Assembly (NCBI GenBank): GCA_002803225.1
Contig: NXFV01001387.1
Span: 1-64,000, forward strand
Direction: 5' to 3'
DNA: 64,000 bases
From: Gamarada debralockiae
Taxonomy: Eukaryota > Ascomycota > Leotiomycetes > Helotiales > Hyphodiscaceae
Part shown: positions 1 to 11,254 of the stretch, piece after piece
Position numbering within the stretch: position 1 is the stretch's first letter
Layout: the number at the start of each line of letters is the position of its first letter
Position numbers and translations under genes: made by a program
The notes under the pieces: generated by a model
Seen by the model: the letters and a program-made list of their open reading frames with translations, nothing else
Databases searched by the model: none
Told to the model about the DNA's origin: nothing

Positions 1-703
1 TTTACTCATCCTAATAATCAGGCAGGCTTGCACAGAAGGATAGAGAGGTGGCCAATACGCCGCGTGACTAAAGTTTCTTGTTATCGAAAATGAAATCTCT
101 GTGCCACTAATTTCCCCCCTCACTACAAGCTCCAATAAACTCTCCTTAAATTTCATTCCCCCCTCAAGTATCCGCACCAATCATACTCCAAATCTTCTCC
201 GTCCCATCCCAATTTCTCCGCAACTCCTCCACTTAATCCCGCACTTCCCTAGGGCCGTCTGCTTTCCATAACCACATTGCCGTCCCTCGCCTATTCTATC
301 AATCACAACAAACATGTGTGAATACCAAAGTTGAGTTCCGATGCAGACATGTTCGATACACTGTTCAGCCATGGTGCACCAACTACGAGACGGGCTATAA
401 ACGTTACGCTCCGTCGGTTATGGCAATCGAATTCAGGTGAATTCCTTTCCTGCTTGCAAATTGAAGTCGTTACTTACGATTGATGCATTTGTCAACGTGT
501 CTATTAAAGAAAAGAAGGAAATCAATACAGAACATCTAGGAGATTGCCATGCACTGCTGCTCTTAGGTCGCTTGACGGGTCTGGGAATCAGTACTAGCAG
601 TACGACGATTTAATCTTCTGGATAGAGGAGAAAAACCGACGAAGGATTTGTTGACGGGCGTGGCCGAATAAAGAGGTCCAAATCGGGCGACAGTCAGACT
701 GAT
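1..703. other. Intergenic, no gene seen
   Basis: No open frame here shows a recognisable domain or a supportable exon chain. The last 100 bases or so may belong to the decayed kinase gene that follows, but no motif was recognised. Confidence 0.5.
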
Positions 704-1061
704 GTGGCAAACATAGATGTCACAGAACGTCAACCAGAGACTTGCAACGTTCACAGTGTTGAGGAAGCCAAGGCCGACAGTCTGGCAGGCTGTGGGAGTG
801 AGACATACGGCAATCGGATACACTGCTGCTTAGTAGTTTCACCAGCCGGGCGACCACTCCACGCATATAGGTCTGCCAGAGAGCTTTTAGAGGCTCTGCG
901 CGATGATATTAGGGGTCACAAGTCGCTGCTTGAGGATGGAAAGATCCTTCGTCGAGACATGTCCGAAAAAGAATATCATTATCACAGAAGTTGCCACTGA
1001 AGGAGGCTCGAAAAAGATGTTGATTAACCGCACTATATCTATGCCAAATGGGCTTGTTTAG
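704..1061 (+). pseudogene. FunK1-type fungal protein kinase fragment
   Basis: This is a remnant of the fungal-specific FunK1 kinase family. The recognisable stretch runs from about residue 40 of the frame (a CLVVSPAGRP segment, then ARELLEALRDDIRGHKSLLE) into a catalytic loop. FunK1 proteins usually read HRD-I-SENNIII here; this copy reads RRDMSEK and then loses frame. One extra base near position 971 moves the expected NIIIT strand into another frame, which stops at 1061. The N-lobe and the rest of the C-lobe are absent. The changed HRD histidine and the frameshift argue against activity. The family call rests on motif memory, not a search. Confidence 0.7.
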
Positions 1062-1591
1062 CTTGTTAGGAACATTGCCGATTGCTGCCCATCGCCTTTG
1101 TGAACCCATGCCTAACCTTCCCAATCAACCAGAACCAGGAGGATGTCAAAATCGTTGCGAAATTCATTGGAATAATATTGCAAGAAGATATGCGATGGGG
1201 CATCTGAACAAAGTCTTTAGTCTGGCCTCCTTATTTACTGTTAGGGATAAAACGTACGACGAAAATAAGCCCTCCCGTCTACGATTGCACAGAACCATAT
1301 TCCTCGCCCACTCTACCAACCGTTAGCAGGACAACAAAAAGTAGAGAAGCATTACCTTTTTTATTATCTTTTCAATATTCGAAGCAAGTTCTACGAATCC
1401 TGTTCTGTTGGTAGGACGGCCCTCATTGATCAGGTCTTCCACTGTGGTAAGACGAATCAGTCAACCTTTTTTTAAAGCCGCCAATGCATGTACACTTCCG
1501 GGCCACATACCTTTTTTTCTAACATCGCAGACCATGTCCTTAAATATCTAATACTATAATCAGCATAAAGTTGTCCAATATTCTTGACTAC
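1062..1591. other. Intergenic, no gene seen
   Basis: Nothing coding was recognised between the kinase remnant and the ubiquitin-like remnant. The sequence is compositionally ordinary. Confidence 0.5.
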
Positions 1592-2105
1592 TCATTGTAC
1601 CTCGTCACAGTATGTTATCGCGACTGCACTACCGTTTACAAGTCGGAGAACGAGATGGGTGGTAGATTCTTTCTGAATATTATAATCGGAAAGGGTTTCA
1701 TAGTCTTCAAGCTGTATACCAGCGAAGAAGAGACGCTGTTTGTAAAAAGGGATGCCTTCTTTGCCCGCAATCTTGGACTTCACATTCTTGATGGTGTCCG
1801 CTGACTTCACTTCCAACTCAATAGTTTTCCCAAAAAGGGTTTTGGCGTCTTTGAATAACGTTAGTAAATACGACTCGTTATATGGGCGGATTCAAGAACT
1901 AACAGATTGTGAAGGCTACCTGGTGAAGAGGGGGTTCTTCTTGAATGGTGGAGTCAGAACTGTAGTCAGAACAGGTGCTGAAGTCTTCGAGTTGCCCGCC
2001 ATCGGGAGTTAGGCGTTGTTGGTCTGGGAGACTTTCCATTTTGTCCCGGATCTCGGATTTGACGTTGTCAGTAATATCGCTGGACTCCATTTGGCAGCAG
2101 TTGTA
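1592..2105 (-). pseudogene. Degenerate tandem (poly)ubiquitin-like gene
   Basis: Two diverged ubiquitin units lie head to tail on the minus strand. The upstream unit (about 2090 to 1899) keeps [16 protein letters not shown] and LPDQQRL, then degenerates and stops at 1899. The downstream unit (about 1860 to 1592) keeps [46 protein letters not shown] and LVLRL, but the terminal Arg-Gly-Gly needed for conjugation is replaced by Val-Asn-Gly. The hallmark lysines align only in part. Ubiquitin is among the most conserved eukaryotic proteins, so this divergence plus a stop between units indicates a decayed polyubiquitin copy. A retained, fast-evolving ubiquitin-like protein cannot be excluded. No clean start codon or N-terminal MQIF was found. 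Confidence 0.8.
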
Positions 2106-2265
2106 GAATGAACTGAAGTTGATAAGATGGGGTCGGAAGTGGTTGAGAATGAGATATTTTCACGACCGGAATAGAGAAATTAAAATTCAAGATATATGTC
2201 AGAGGTTACAATATGAATTGATGTATAGCTGACGTATGAGAACCAAAGAATATGAAATACTGGTA

Positions 2266-2876
2266 CAGCCTGTTCCGGTAAGTGTTCGTCATAAATTACC
2301 ATACAAAAACTACACTTCTGACTTTAAAGCATAATTAAACTATAACGCTACTATTAATTCATTTGAAATTGACACATATTAACATTTAAGTATTTTTAAA
2401 ACTATACTAATAATTTTATGCAATAATAAAGCAATTTTCTTATAAATTATTCTATTTTATTTGTATGACTTTTGTAAAAAAATCACTAAAATTAGGTGAA
2501 AATAAGCGAAAATATCAATAACTCACAACTTTCAAACTTTAACAACTTTAGTATTATAGAAGCAATTAATCTTAAATTTTCAAAATAGATTAGAATTTAC
2601 TTAAAGGTTAATGCTTTAAGTTTTTATAAAATTATATTGACTGGGTTACAAATTGTATTAAATTAAATATATATAAATATTATACTTACTTTATATTAAT
2701 TTTAAAAGCTTATTAATAATATTATTTAAAATATTATGTTATTTATATTTTTATATTTACTTTATATTATTAAAATTTTAAACTAGAACTTCTTAGTATA
2801 CTTATATAAAAAGTTATAAAAGTGCAAAGTGAGGTAAAGAAACGGTCATGTGACGAACACTTACCGGAACAGGCTG
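2266..2876. mobile_element. AT-rich non-autonomous element, TA-flanked inverted ends
   Basis: Perfect 29-bp inverted repeats lie at 2263-2291 and 2851-2879. Taking TA (2264-2265 and 2877-2878) as the target duplication, the ends begin CAGCCTGTTCC, matching the CAG start and TA duplication of Tc1/mariner and pogo-like elements. The interior is extremely AT-rich and has no ORF. Only a weak further inverted similarity extends inward from the ends. The AT excess fits a MITE or an element altered by repeat-induced point mutation (RIP). Sequence shows the repeats directly; the superfamily is inference. Confidence 0.8.
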
Positions 2877-3527
2877 TACATCTCACTCCTCGCTTCCTTT
2901 GTCGCAAGTTACTCGAACGAACACTGCTTACAAAGCACTCGTTCTGGGAATCCTGCCAAAGAAAGAAAGTTTTAAAAGCAAGCAGCCTGTGGGAAATATA
3001 ATCCGAGTGAGCTTACTCGCGCTGAATACTTAGTCGGCGCTAATCCTCTATTTCTTCTCACTTCCTGGGTTACTCAACCTCAATAACCTATGATTCCGAG
3101 GACCAATCCGTAATAAATGACCGAATAGGAGAGATAAAACTCTGTGAGACAATTCCTGGGCAAGAGTTCCGTAGCCAGTTTGGGCTGAGATCGCTGGCCT
3201 AGCTTGGCCTTGGAAAGTAGGCTGGGTTTCAATGACAAATTAACTATTACCTGTACTAAAGAAACTTTCAACAAAGGAACGTGACCTGAAAATATATACT
3301 ATTCGGATCCACCTGGTACAAGTTAAAATATATAAACTCATCGCCGCTTCAAGCTTTTCCAACCCAATCATTTCCAATTCCTCCATCAATGCAAAACCAC
3401 CAAAGGATTGAAACCACCTATCGCCTCACCCCTCCAGCTTCGCTGCGTCAACCACCAAGGACCCTGCTCAACATACCCTTGCCCCGCCATTAACCGCAAC
3501 CTCTTCACAAACCCCTGAAATCCCAGC
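2877..3527. other. Intergenic, no gene seen
   Basis: No supportable coding sequence. The right part is probably the 3' untranslated and terminator region of the minus-strand repeat-protein gene that ends at 3528. Confidence 0.5.
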
Positions 3528-4816
3528 TTAGGCCGAGGTCGTGAGCAGCGGCAAAGTAGCGCTCCTCGTGAAAGTCAAAGCCTGGCTGCTGGTCTTCAGT
3601 GGAGGAGTAGGCTTGACGTGCGTGCCGCTTGGCTTAGACTTCGTCTCACTAGGCTTCACATTCGAGCTTGGTAGAAGCGGTGGAGCAACACTGCTCAGGC
3701 TGCTCAAGCTTCTGGCACTCAAAGTCGGCACCGGGAACGAGAGGGGCGTCCCCGTGAAGCTCGGGTGGCTGAACGTCCCAGTGTGCGATTCATGAGAGAA
3801 CGTAGGCTTTGATAGGGTAGCGAAGGATTCGGAGAAAGATGGGAATGTACCGGTAAAGATTGGCTTGCTGAAGGAGCCCGTGAATGAGGATTCTTGGCGC
3901 TTGCTGAGGCCGGATGATGGCGGTGGGGGCGGGGCGGAGTGCGAGCCGGTTGGGTGGGTGAATGTGCCGGTGAAGGACTCGGTGAGCTTGGTGAATGAGT
4001 CTGTCGGTACTGAGAAGGAACCCTTGGGTACGCTGAAGCTGCCGGTGAACGAACCGGATGGTGGTGGACGGGAGAAAGAACCAGTTGGAACGCTGTGTGA
4101 CTCGTGAGAGAAGCTACCCGTGAAGGAGCTCGTGAAAATTGATTCTTGTCGCTTGCTGAAGGAAGAATGCGGCAGTGGAAGGGAGAACGAGCCAGTTGGG
4201 ACACTGAAAGATCCGGTAGGAACGCTGAAGCTTCCAGTGAATGATCCAGTCGGTCCACCAGAGAGAGGTGGAGGCGGTGGGTGGGAGAAAGAACCAGTTG
4301 GCTTACTGAATGTGCCCGTGAAGCTTGACTCCTGGCGCTTGCTGAGGCTAGATGGTGAAAGGGGAAGCGAGAATGAGCCTGTGGGCACGCTCAAAGGTCC
4401 GGTGAACGAGCCAGTGGGCTTAGAGTGCGACTCATGGCTGAATGAGGGCAAAGTAAAGGTTCCAGATGGCAATCCCGTTAGAGAGCCAGTGAAGGTTGGG
4501 ACAGTGAAGGAGGAGTCGGCACGCTTGCTGAGGGAACCGGTGAATGATGAGGGTGGGACACTGCTGTGGGGAACAGACGAGTGCGACTCGTGGGAGTGAG
4601 ACGAGTGTGCCCCCAAAGAGTGGGTAAACGTTCCAGTGAAGGACTCATGAGAGTGAGTTCCAGCCGGTGCGGGTTTGGATCCAGTCAATGAAAGGGAGGA
4701 AGACACGGGAGCGGCGACCACAAGGCTGAGGAGTAGTTAGTAGATGATATGCTGTTGGGATGGAAGGCTAACCCAGCTGAGAGCAGACCCGCGGCGATAA
4801 GAGCACGAAGAGACAT
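3528..4816 (-). CDS. Secreted Ser/Thr/Phe-rich repeat protein with Kex2 sites
   Basis: Two exons: 4773-4816, a 47-nt intron at 4726-4772 (gttagc...ctcag, branch CTAAC), then 3528-4725; 413 aa. The splice was chosen because it joins ATG to a signal peptide (MSLRALIAAGLLSAG then LVVAAP) in frame, codon GG|C. The mature chain is built from imperfect SFTG[ST]F and VPTGSFS units with proline runs. Four Ser-Lys-Arg sites, three of them followed by Gln-Glu-Ser, divide it into segments of similar type. This is the layout of fungal Kex2-processed repeat proteins (repellents such as Ustilago Rep1, pheromone-like peptides, RiPP precursors). No GPI signal or known domain was recognised. TATA-like motif at 4917-4924. 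Function unknown. Confidence 0.85.
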
Positions 4817-4916
4817 TGCAAAGAGTGATGTGTTGAAAAACGTTCAAGTTGGATACGCGAATCAAGCGAGTGTCCTGCCTGCTTTGTTTCTGGGCATCAA
4901 AGTCGCTGCGCCGCTG

Positions 4917-4924
4917 TATTTATA
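4917..4924 (-). promoter_or_regulatory. TATA-like box of the repeat-protein gene
   Basis: TATAAATA reads on the minus strand about 100 bases upstream of the start codon at 4816, a usual position for a fungal TATA element. Confidence 0.5.
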
Positions 4925-6886
4925 CAAAGTTTCCACTTCCCTGAAACTGTCCGACGGGTGGTGGAAGCTTGGATCAACGGCTTGGCGGCACTCACTGCCG
5001 GTAGTACATTCAAGGACAAGGGGAAAAGCTGACGCGTCCACGACGGTATCAAACATCGTGCTGCCGATGTCAATTGCGGATGATTGTTTGGCAGATTTAT
5101 CGCAGGTGGGATATTTTTATCCACGTAGTTTTCGCAAAATTTCCCATACTCTCAGGACACAATGCACCTCCCGCCTATGTCTTAAGCATTAAAATGAAAA
5201 CCCCGACGTACAGCAACAGGATTAGGGGTTAAGCGAGGCGTTAAATGGTGGGGCCGAGAATGTCTCGTTGGGTATAGGATTTACCCAAATTTGATTCCCC
5301 ATCACTACACTCAGCCAAATTTGCGCCATAGTTGCAGATAAAAGGTATGCCGGAAAACAAGAACTTTCATTGATGTGGAGGTTTTCAGTCCGTCAGTACC
5401 TGTGCATTTGAAGAAGAAAGTCCGTGTGGAGGAACCAGTAAGGCTGTGCACTTGCATGTCGGTAGATGAGGAGAACTTCAACTACGGGTCCTTAGGAGAG
5501 ATTTTAGCTCTGGCAGATCTGTCTACATGGGACTCGGGTAATTTTAGCTTGCGGGTGGCGCGATCCCCAGGGATAATCATGAAATGAGTGGAGGATCGCG
5601 TCACTTGAAGTGTTCTTTCCAGCCGCCCCCAGAACTTGCGGGATTTCCGCAAAATTAATGAGGAGATGGAGAAACGAATTTCAGCTCTGTAATATTGTTA
5701 CTTGTCTAAAGTGATGGACTGAAACGAGGTTGCGTGGAAAGCGCCGCAGGTGGAATATGTGTTAGCTAATTGGTCAGATAAGCTATATTCTAGAAGCACT
5801 GAATTTCATAACGTGGATGCTTGAATTGAGATGGGAGATGAAAATAATGCATAGGCTAAGTGAATCAAGGAATAAGTTGGTGTTATGGAATTTCATCGGA
5901 ATTGTTTTACTTTACCTGTGGGCGTCTTTCGCTGCATCAACTGACTTCCCCAGGGCTAGGTATTTGACTGAAAATCACGCAGAGTGCGGAATCTTGATGA
6001 GTTCAATGGAGATGGTAGATGGTTTGATTGCAATATGATGCCATTGCCCCAAAATAAGATGCAACTCCCAGATTTTGGTCCTACATTGCTGCGCACCGTA
6101 CTTCCTTGGTCAACAGGTACGGCGGCTGAAGGCCAACTCTATCTCATATTACTCCTTTAACAAGCTACCTACTTGTGGCTAGAGAGACCATATTGGAGTC
6201 CACGCGTCAAACAATAACTTGAGATGAACTTATCAACTCTAATATATTGTGATACCTATTGACTGCCTGCACAGTCCCATGCCATATTTTGGCTCCAGCC
6301 CGAGCAAGCCTTGATCCGAACTAGAGATCTGAATAGGACAGAATGAAGGGATGCTTGAGCTCAATGGCAATTGCACCAGGCCTTGAATCTACCGGTAGAG
6401 GCTCTTTTGAATCCTGGACAGCAGGAACCGGCCGGTCAAGTAAAGAGCAGAGAAACACCGAGGCGTGCTGCGAAACAAGGCATGAACAGATGATTCTGCA
6501 GATACCACGATCCACCAGTGATTGAAATCGTTGAGAAAATCAACGACTTGATTAGGGCGGAGTCAAAAACTCCGAGAGGAGCGCTTCTTCGTCCAATGTC
6601 TCACGCGACACACCTCCTGATTGCCTCGAGGGCCTAGGATTGAACTTCTTTTCATTTCAGGATAATGTATCCAGCAAGCACAACGAATGAACCATCGCTA
6701 AAACATCTTCATCAACATACGAAGATCCATTCATCTCGTCCTCCAAAGAACGCCACGCCATGCATGCAGAATCCAATCCAATCCTCGCTCAAGAACTTGA
6801 CTTTTCCCAGAACTGAACCACATTTTGAACATTCATTCCACATCAATCCAAGCACGCCTTCACCCTTCCCCAAGAGCATCATTCAA
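4925..6886. other. Intergenic, no gene seen
   Basis: About 2 kb with only short unsupported frames and no recognisable domain or splice-consistent exon chain. It should contain the upstream region of the repeat-protein gene on the left and the 3' end of the SulP transporter gene on the right. Confidence 0.5.
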
Positions 6887-9578
6887 CTAGCCGCCGCCTT
6901 CGTCTCCCGCCAGATTTGAATACCTAATATCGCTCGCTTCCTCCACATCGGTCAACTTCAACGCCTCCCCCACATCAGAAACAAAATGGCTCTCCCCACC
7001 ACACGTCTCCAGAATTCCACTCCGTCTAAACAACTCATAGATAGGCGACCCTGGAGTTGGGCCCCGTGAAAAGTACACCCGCACGCCTCGTTCTCGATAG
7101 CCTCTCACGATCTCCTCCAACACCTGAGTTCCGCTCCCATCCAGGCCTGTAACACCATGGATGTCGAAAATAATGTTCTTGTTATGTTCTTCACTTCGTA
7201 CGCGAGGTAATGCAGGATGTGCGGATGTCGTACCATAGAGCTCTAGTCTGCGTAGCCGGTTCTTCAGATCGCCGGTATTAGCGAAGGTCAATGGTTCGGG
7301 GATCTTAACGATTAGGCATCCTTCAATAAACTCGAGTTTGTCGGGATTGTCTTCGGCGTTCTCGAATCTATTTGTACCGGGGATGCGACCTAAGATCTGG
7401 ATTCGTGGACGAGTGGAATGCTTGATGACGGAGAGGAGGGAAAGTCCGACCCCAATAGCGATACCGAGGGTAAGAGAGTAGAAGATTGTTGCGGCGAAGA
7501 TTATGAACATGAGGCCAAGCTCAGTGTAGCCGCGGATTTTGATGAAGAATGCGACGTCGTGGGGAGCTTCTTCGATAAGGGACCAGGCTACGACTGTGAT
7601 CATCGAAGACAAAACAGCTTTCTAGTTATTGTTAGCATATTCAAAGGAAATTGAGAGCCCAAACTTACGGGGAGATAATAAAAAGCTGGTAGAAGGTAAA
7701 GCACACAAATGATGGTGATGATGCTCAAGAAAATACTGCTCATTGGCGTTTTTCCACCCGTGCTCGCGTTGACTTTACTTCTTCCATAACCACCGAACGC
7801 CGGCAGTGCACTGAAGCAAGATCCGAGCAAATTAGCGGCTCCCAAAGCTATCAGCTCGCGATTTGCACTTAATTGAATGCCTTGGATTGCATCCCGTTGC
7901 CCTTCGCCGCCGCCTAAACTTTTGGCCGCCACCGAGGATTCGAAGAAACCCAGAAGAGCAATTAAGAACGATGTACCCATTGCCTCTCGAATATGGTTCA
8001 TGTGTGAGACTTGGAACGGCCAGTGGAAAGGGAATGGACTGCCGGAGGTTGAATTGACTTCTCCCAAGATTTCCAGGCCGAGTTTGTCCCACCGCAATTG
8101 CCAAGTGAGGATTGCAGACAGCACAACAACGAGGAAGCGATCAGGGACGTATGCAACACTGGGGAATCGAGGCTGCAGACGTCTTTTCAGCTCTCTGTAT
8201 GGAGTTAGCTCTGTCCTTCCGTGAAATAGAGGATTGAAATACCTGCAGACCATAATTATGAGGAAACTTACGCCAGCCACGGCACAAGTGACTCCATGGG
8301 CATCCTTGACATGGCCAAAAAGAAATCGTAATTTGTCCACACTGCTGCCATGACTGACGCCTCCCACTTCCTCCGCGAGCTCCGCAAGACCCATTTCAGG
8401 AATCAATTGATCCACGACGATCACGAAACCAATTGCAGAGATGAAGCCTCTGAGGAACGGTCTGCTGAGAACGCTGTCCAAGAACCCCAATCGGCATAAC
8501 CCAGCAATGAAGATGGTTGCACCAGCCATACCTGTCACAACACCAGCAATCCTGGCATGCATTTCCTCATCGCCCTCACCGGATCTGTCTTTGTCCACAC
8601 TCGATCTGACCACGCTTCCCACCAACAGACTTCCAGCTGCTTCGGGTCCAACCACCATCTGCGGACAACTTCCTAATATTGCATATATGATCGGATTGAA
8701 TACGAATGAATAGAGGCCATTGATCGGTGGAACGTGTGCGAGATTCGAAGCATATGATAGGGCCATTGGGAGGTAGAAGGATGCCATTGTGAGAGCTGCC
8801 ACGAGATCGCCTTGCAGATGTATCCACTTGTATTGTCGTATCCAAGCCAGAAAAGGTATATAATAGGTAAAATACCTGGCCATTATCACATATCAGTATA
8901 TGCAAGCCCAAGATCGATGTAGTCTCGGGGAAATGATCGAAGTTGAACATACATTGAGGTAGTATTTGTGATACCGTGACGCTCGGCCAAATAATTCGTG
9001 GTGCTCATCTTCTTCCTACCTCCAATCGCGTTTTTCATCCCAATATTCTCGAAGAAATTCGAAAACATGCTCTTGTTCGTTTCCCCTTCGCTAGATTCTC
9101 CATTTGCAGGCGGAGAGTCTCCAACTCCACCAAGTCCACTCCGTACGCTGGGAGCCCTGCTTTCGAGTCGGGGGCTGAATGTGCCATGATTGCAAGGACC
9201 AGCATGCGGAGAGCCTAGGACGAATTCGAAAGGCTTCTTCAGCAATCCTGTTGTTTCCGTCACTGCCTTGCTCCCCAGACCACTAAATCCATGTGTTCTC
9301 CCATCAAGTGCATCGTCATCTGCCCCTGGATCTGGATCGAGGTGTGTAGGATATGCGTGCGGTGAAGGCTCTGAGCTTCTCGGTGCGTCTGCAGGTCTTT
9401 CAAAATTCCTCACATCTTCCGGAGAGCCAGCAATTGTATGGGCTTCACGCAAGCCACTTGGTGTTATAGGAGCATGTTGCTGAAAGCCTGGGCTGCGAAT
9501 TCCTGAAGAATTGACCGAGGAGGTTCGAGAATGGGACGCGCTGGCCCCAGGAGGAGAGGAGGGTCTTCGTGAAGACAT
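6887..9578 (-). CDS. SulP family anion (sulfate) transporter with STAS domain
   Basis: Exons 8953-9578, 8243-8875, 7669-8194 and 6887-7621; introns 8876-8952 (77 nt), 8195-8242 (48 nt, in frame) and 7622-7668 (47 nt); 839 aa. Residues 1-190 are a disordered Ser/Pro-rich cytosolic tail. A conserved TTNYLAERHGI motif then leads into the SulP membrane core (about 208-590), with YYIPFLAWI, LPMALSYASNLAHVPPINGLY and VVGPEAAGSLLVG. The C-terminal STAS domain (about 650-820) has IIFDIHGVTGLDGSGTQVLEE. The long tail and motif match the yeast YPR003C/YGR125W type rather than plasma-membrane sulfate permeases, so a vacuolar or endomembrane site is likely; the substrate is unproven. The 48-nt intron could be retained without a frameshift, but its GTATTT donor, GCTAAC branch and ACAG acceptor favour removal. 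Confidence 0.9.
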
Positions 9579-10557
9579 ATTAGCAGCTATCTGCTATGAC
9601 GATACATGTGGAGGAGTATGAAAGTGCTTTTGCTGCACCGAACATCAGCGCGACGTCGGATTATCGTCTCGAGGTCAGCAGGGAATTGACTTCGCTACGC
9701 ACTATCTCCGACGGTGTGGGGAACTTGGTAATGCCGTTGAAATTGTTGGTTAACCTTCACATCGACGACGGAGGTCGAGAGTCGCGATAAGAATAGCAGC
9801 GAAGCCAGCGAGGCCAGCAAAGAAACGTATAAGAAATATGTTCTGCCTGCAGCTTTTCCCGAGTTCCGATTGACCTCTCAAGACCTCTTAAAATGGCACG
9901 CCCTCGATGATGGCCCCCTCTTCAAGATTTTCAGGGGTGCGTCGGCTCGGCCTGAACCTCCAATCTCGACAACTGTTTCTTGTCCACTTATTTCTATCGA
10001 TTTTCAAGTCTTGGCAACGACATAAAAGCTTATATTCGTAGCTTCATCATGTCTCCTTTGAAAATATCTGAAGTGTCAGGTGCGTCATTGCTCCCTGCCT
10101 GCATATCGTAGCGTCTCGGCAAAATGTTTGCTTCAATTCTCCGGGCTCATCAGGTGACCTTAGGGTAACATGGCATTGAACATAAGAAAAGATATCAATC
10201 GTTCTGCAAATTTCAAGGGTCATAAAGAACGATCCCAAGCATGAGGAGAGAAAAGCTGTCGGAAATCCTCGAGTACGAATTACCCGATCAGAATAAGCCA
10301 ATAAGACTCTCTGTCTCCTTGAAAGCTTGAGACACCCTTGAAGTTTTGATCGTTCTGCTCATCAGAGAAGTTGAATGATTCACATGTCATATCCAAATTG
10401 GTGCATTATTCCTATTTAGCCATTAGAATATTGGCAAAAGTTCTCCTGTTGTCCTATTACTTAGCACTCAATGAGAGCTTTGCGACCCGGAAAGAAACCA
10501 ATCCGTCACATCCACCTCTGATTCGTCAAGAGCGCCAATTATTGTCTCCACACGCTC
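9579..10557. other. Intergenic / SulP promoter region
   Basis: No coding sequence is supportable. The left half is the upstream region of the minus-strand SulP gene; nothing is recognised in the rest. Confidence 0.5.
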
Positions 10558-11037
10558 TCAATAACCTCTCCATATACTCCCTCCAAACTTAAAAGATATG
10601 CTCAAATCCAGTCCCTGGGATCCTCTAGCCCCTAAGGAGTTTACTTCATACACCCCAGTTTGTTCCACGCAACACACGGCTTGCAACAGTTTGGCTTTCA
10701 TCCAAGGGGTTGGTGAAAGAGGTTGCCTCGGAGCTCTATAAGAAGATGCCTGAGATCCGGTATAGCCGAAAAGAGTTTGAAGGTGGTCTCCCAGCTCCTG
10801 CAGATCCAAGTGGACGTGAGGCGATATATAGATGGACGTAATGTGCTCCAAGAGCTCAGGCACAAGACTGTAAGAAAAGGTGCAATATGCCCAGAGAGCG
10901 CGTGCCGAAAGTGTTTTATTCGTATAAGACATTGATGGCGTCCGAATACAATCGTTGACAACCGAGTCTTCTTCTGTATCTGTCAAAGCAAAGGTGAGTG
11001 TGAAGGGAGTTTGCACTCGTAAGGTCGTCAACTTCAT
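10558..11037 (-). CDS. Hypothetical ORF downstream of uvsD
   Basis: A 159-codon frame on the same strand as uvsD, beginning MKLTTLRVQTPF. No domain was recognised. A second open frame (11064-11258) lies between it and uvsD, but a join at the best donor and acceptor (gtacgt at about 11108, acag at about 11051) does not keep the two in phase. It could be a small lineage-specific gene, part of the uvsD 3' region, or chance. Confidence 0.25.
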   Translation of the reverse strand: MKLTTLRVQTPFTLTFALTDTEEDSVVNDCIRTPSMSYTNKTLSARALWAYCTFSYSLVPELLEHITSIYISPHVHLDLQELGDHLQTLFGYTGSQASSYRAPRQPLSPTPWMKAKLLQAVCCVEQTGVYEVNSLGARGSQGLDLSISFKFGGSIWRGY

Positions 11038-11254
11038 GGAATATGGAGACCCTGTATTTCATATTATGAAGCATTAACGAGAGAGAGGGAGAGAAATGCG
11101 ATAACGTACTTCACTGACGGGTGATGGTTGATGCCGATGTTATATTCCCCAACGCCTTTTCCGTCCATGTCATAAATCACTCTCCCCGTGAGCCTAAACT
11201 TTATATCCAAAAATAAATATATACACATCACACAAAATATACTGACAACGGACG

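Noticed and set aside
3719..4599. Long open frames on both strands inside the repeat-protein gene
   Set aside because: They are shadows produced by the periodic codon composition of the repeat protein; only the minus frame with the signal peptide and Lys-Arg sites makes sense.
7622..7668. Possibility that the SulP transporter is two genes
   Set aside because: A 47-nt intron with GTAAGT donor and GCTAAC branch joins the membrane core to the STAS part in frame.
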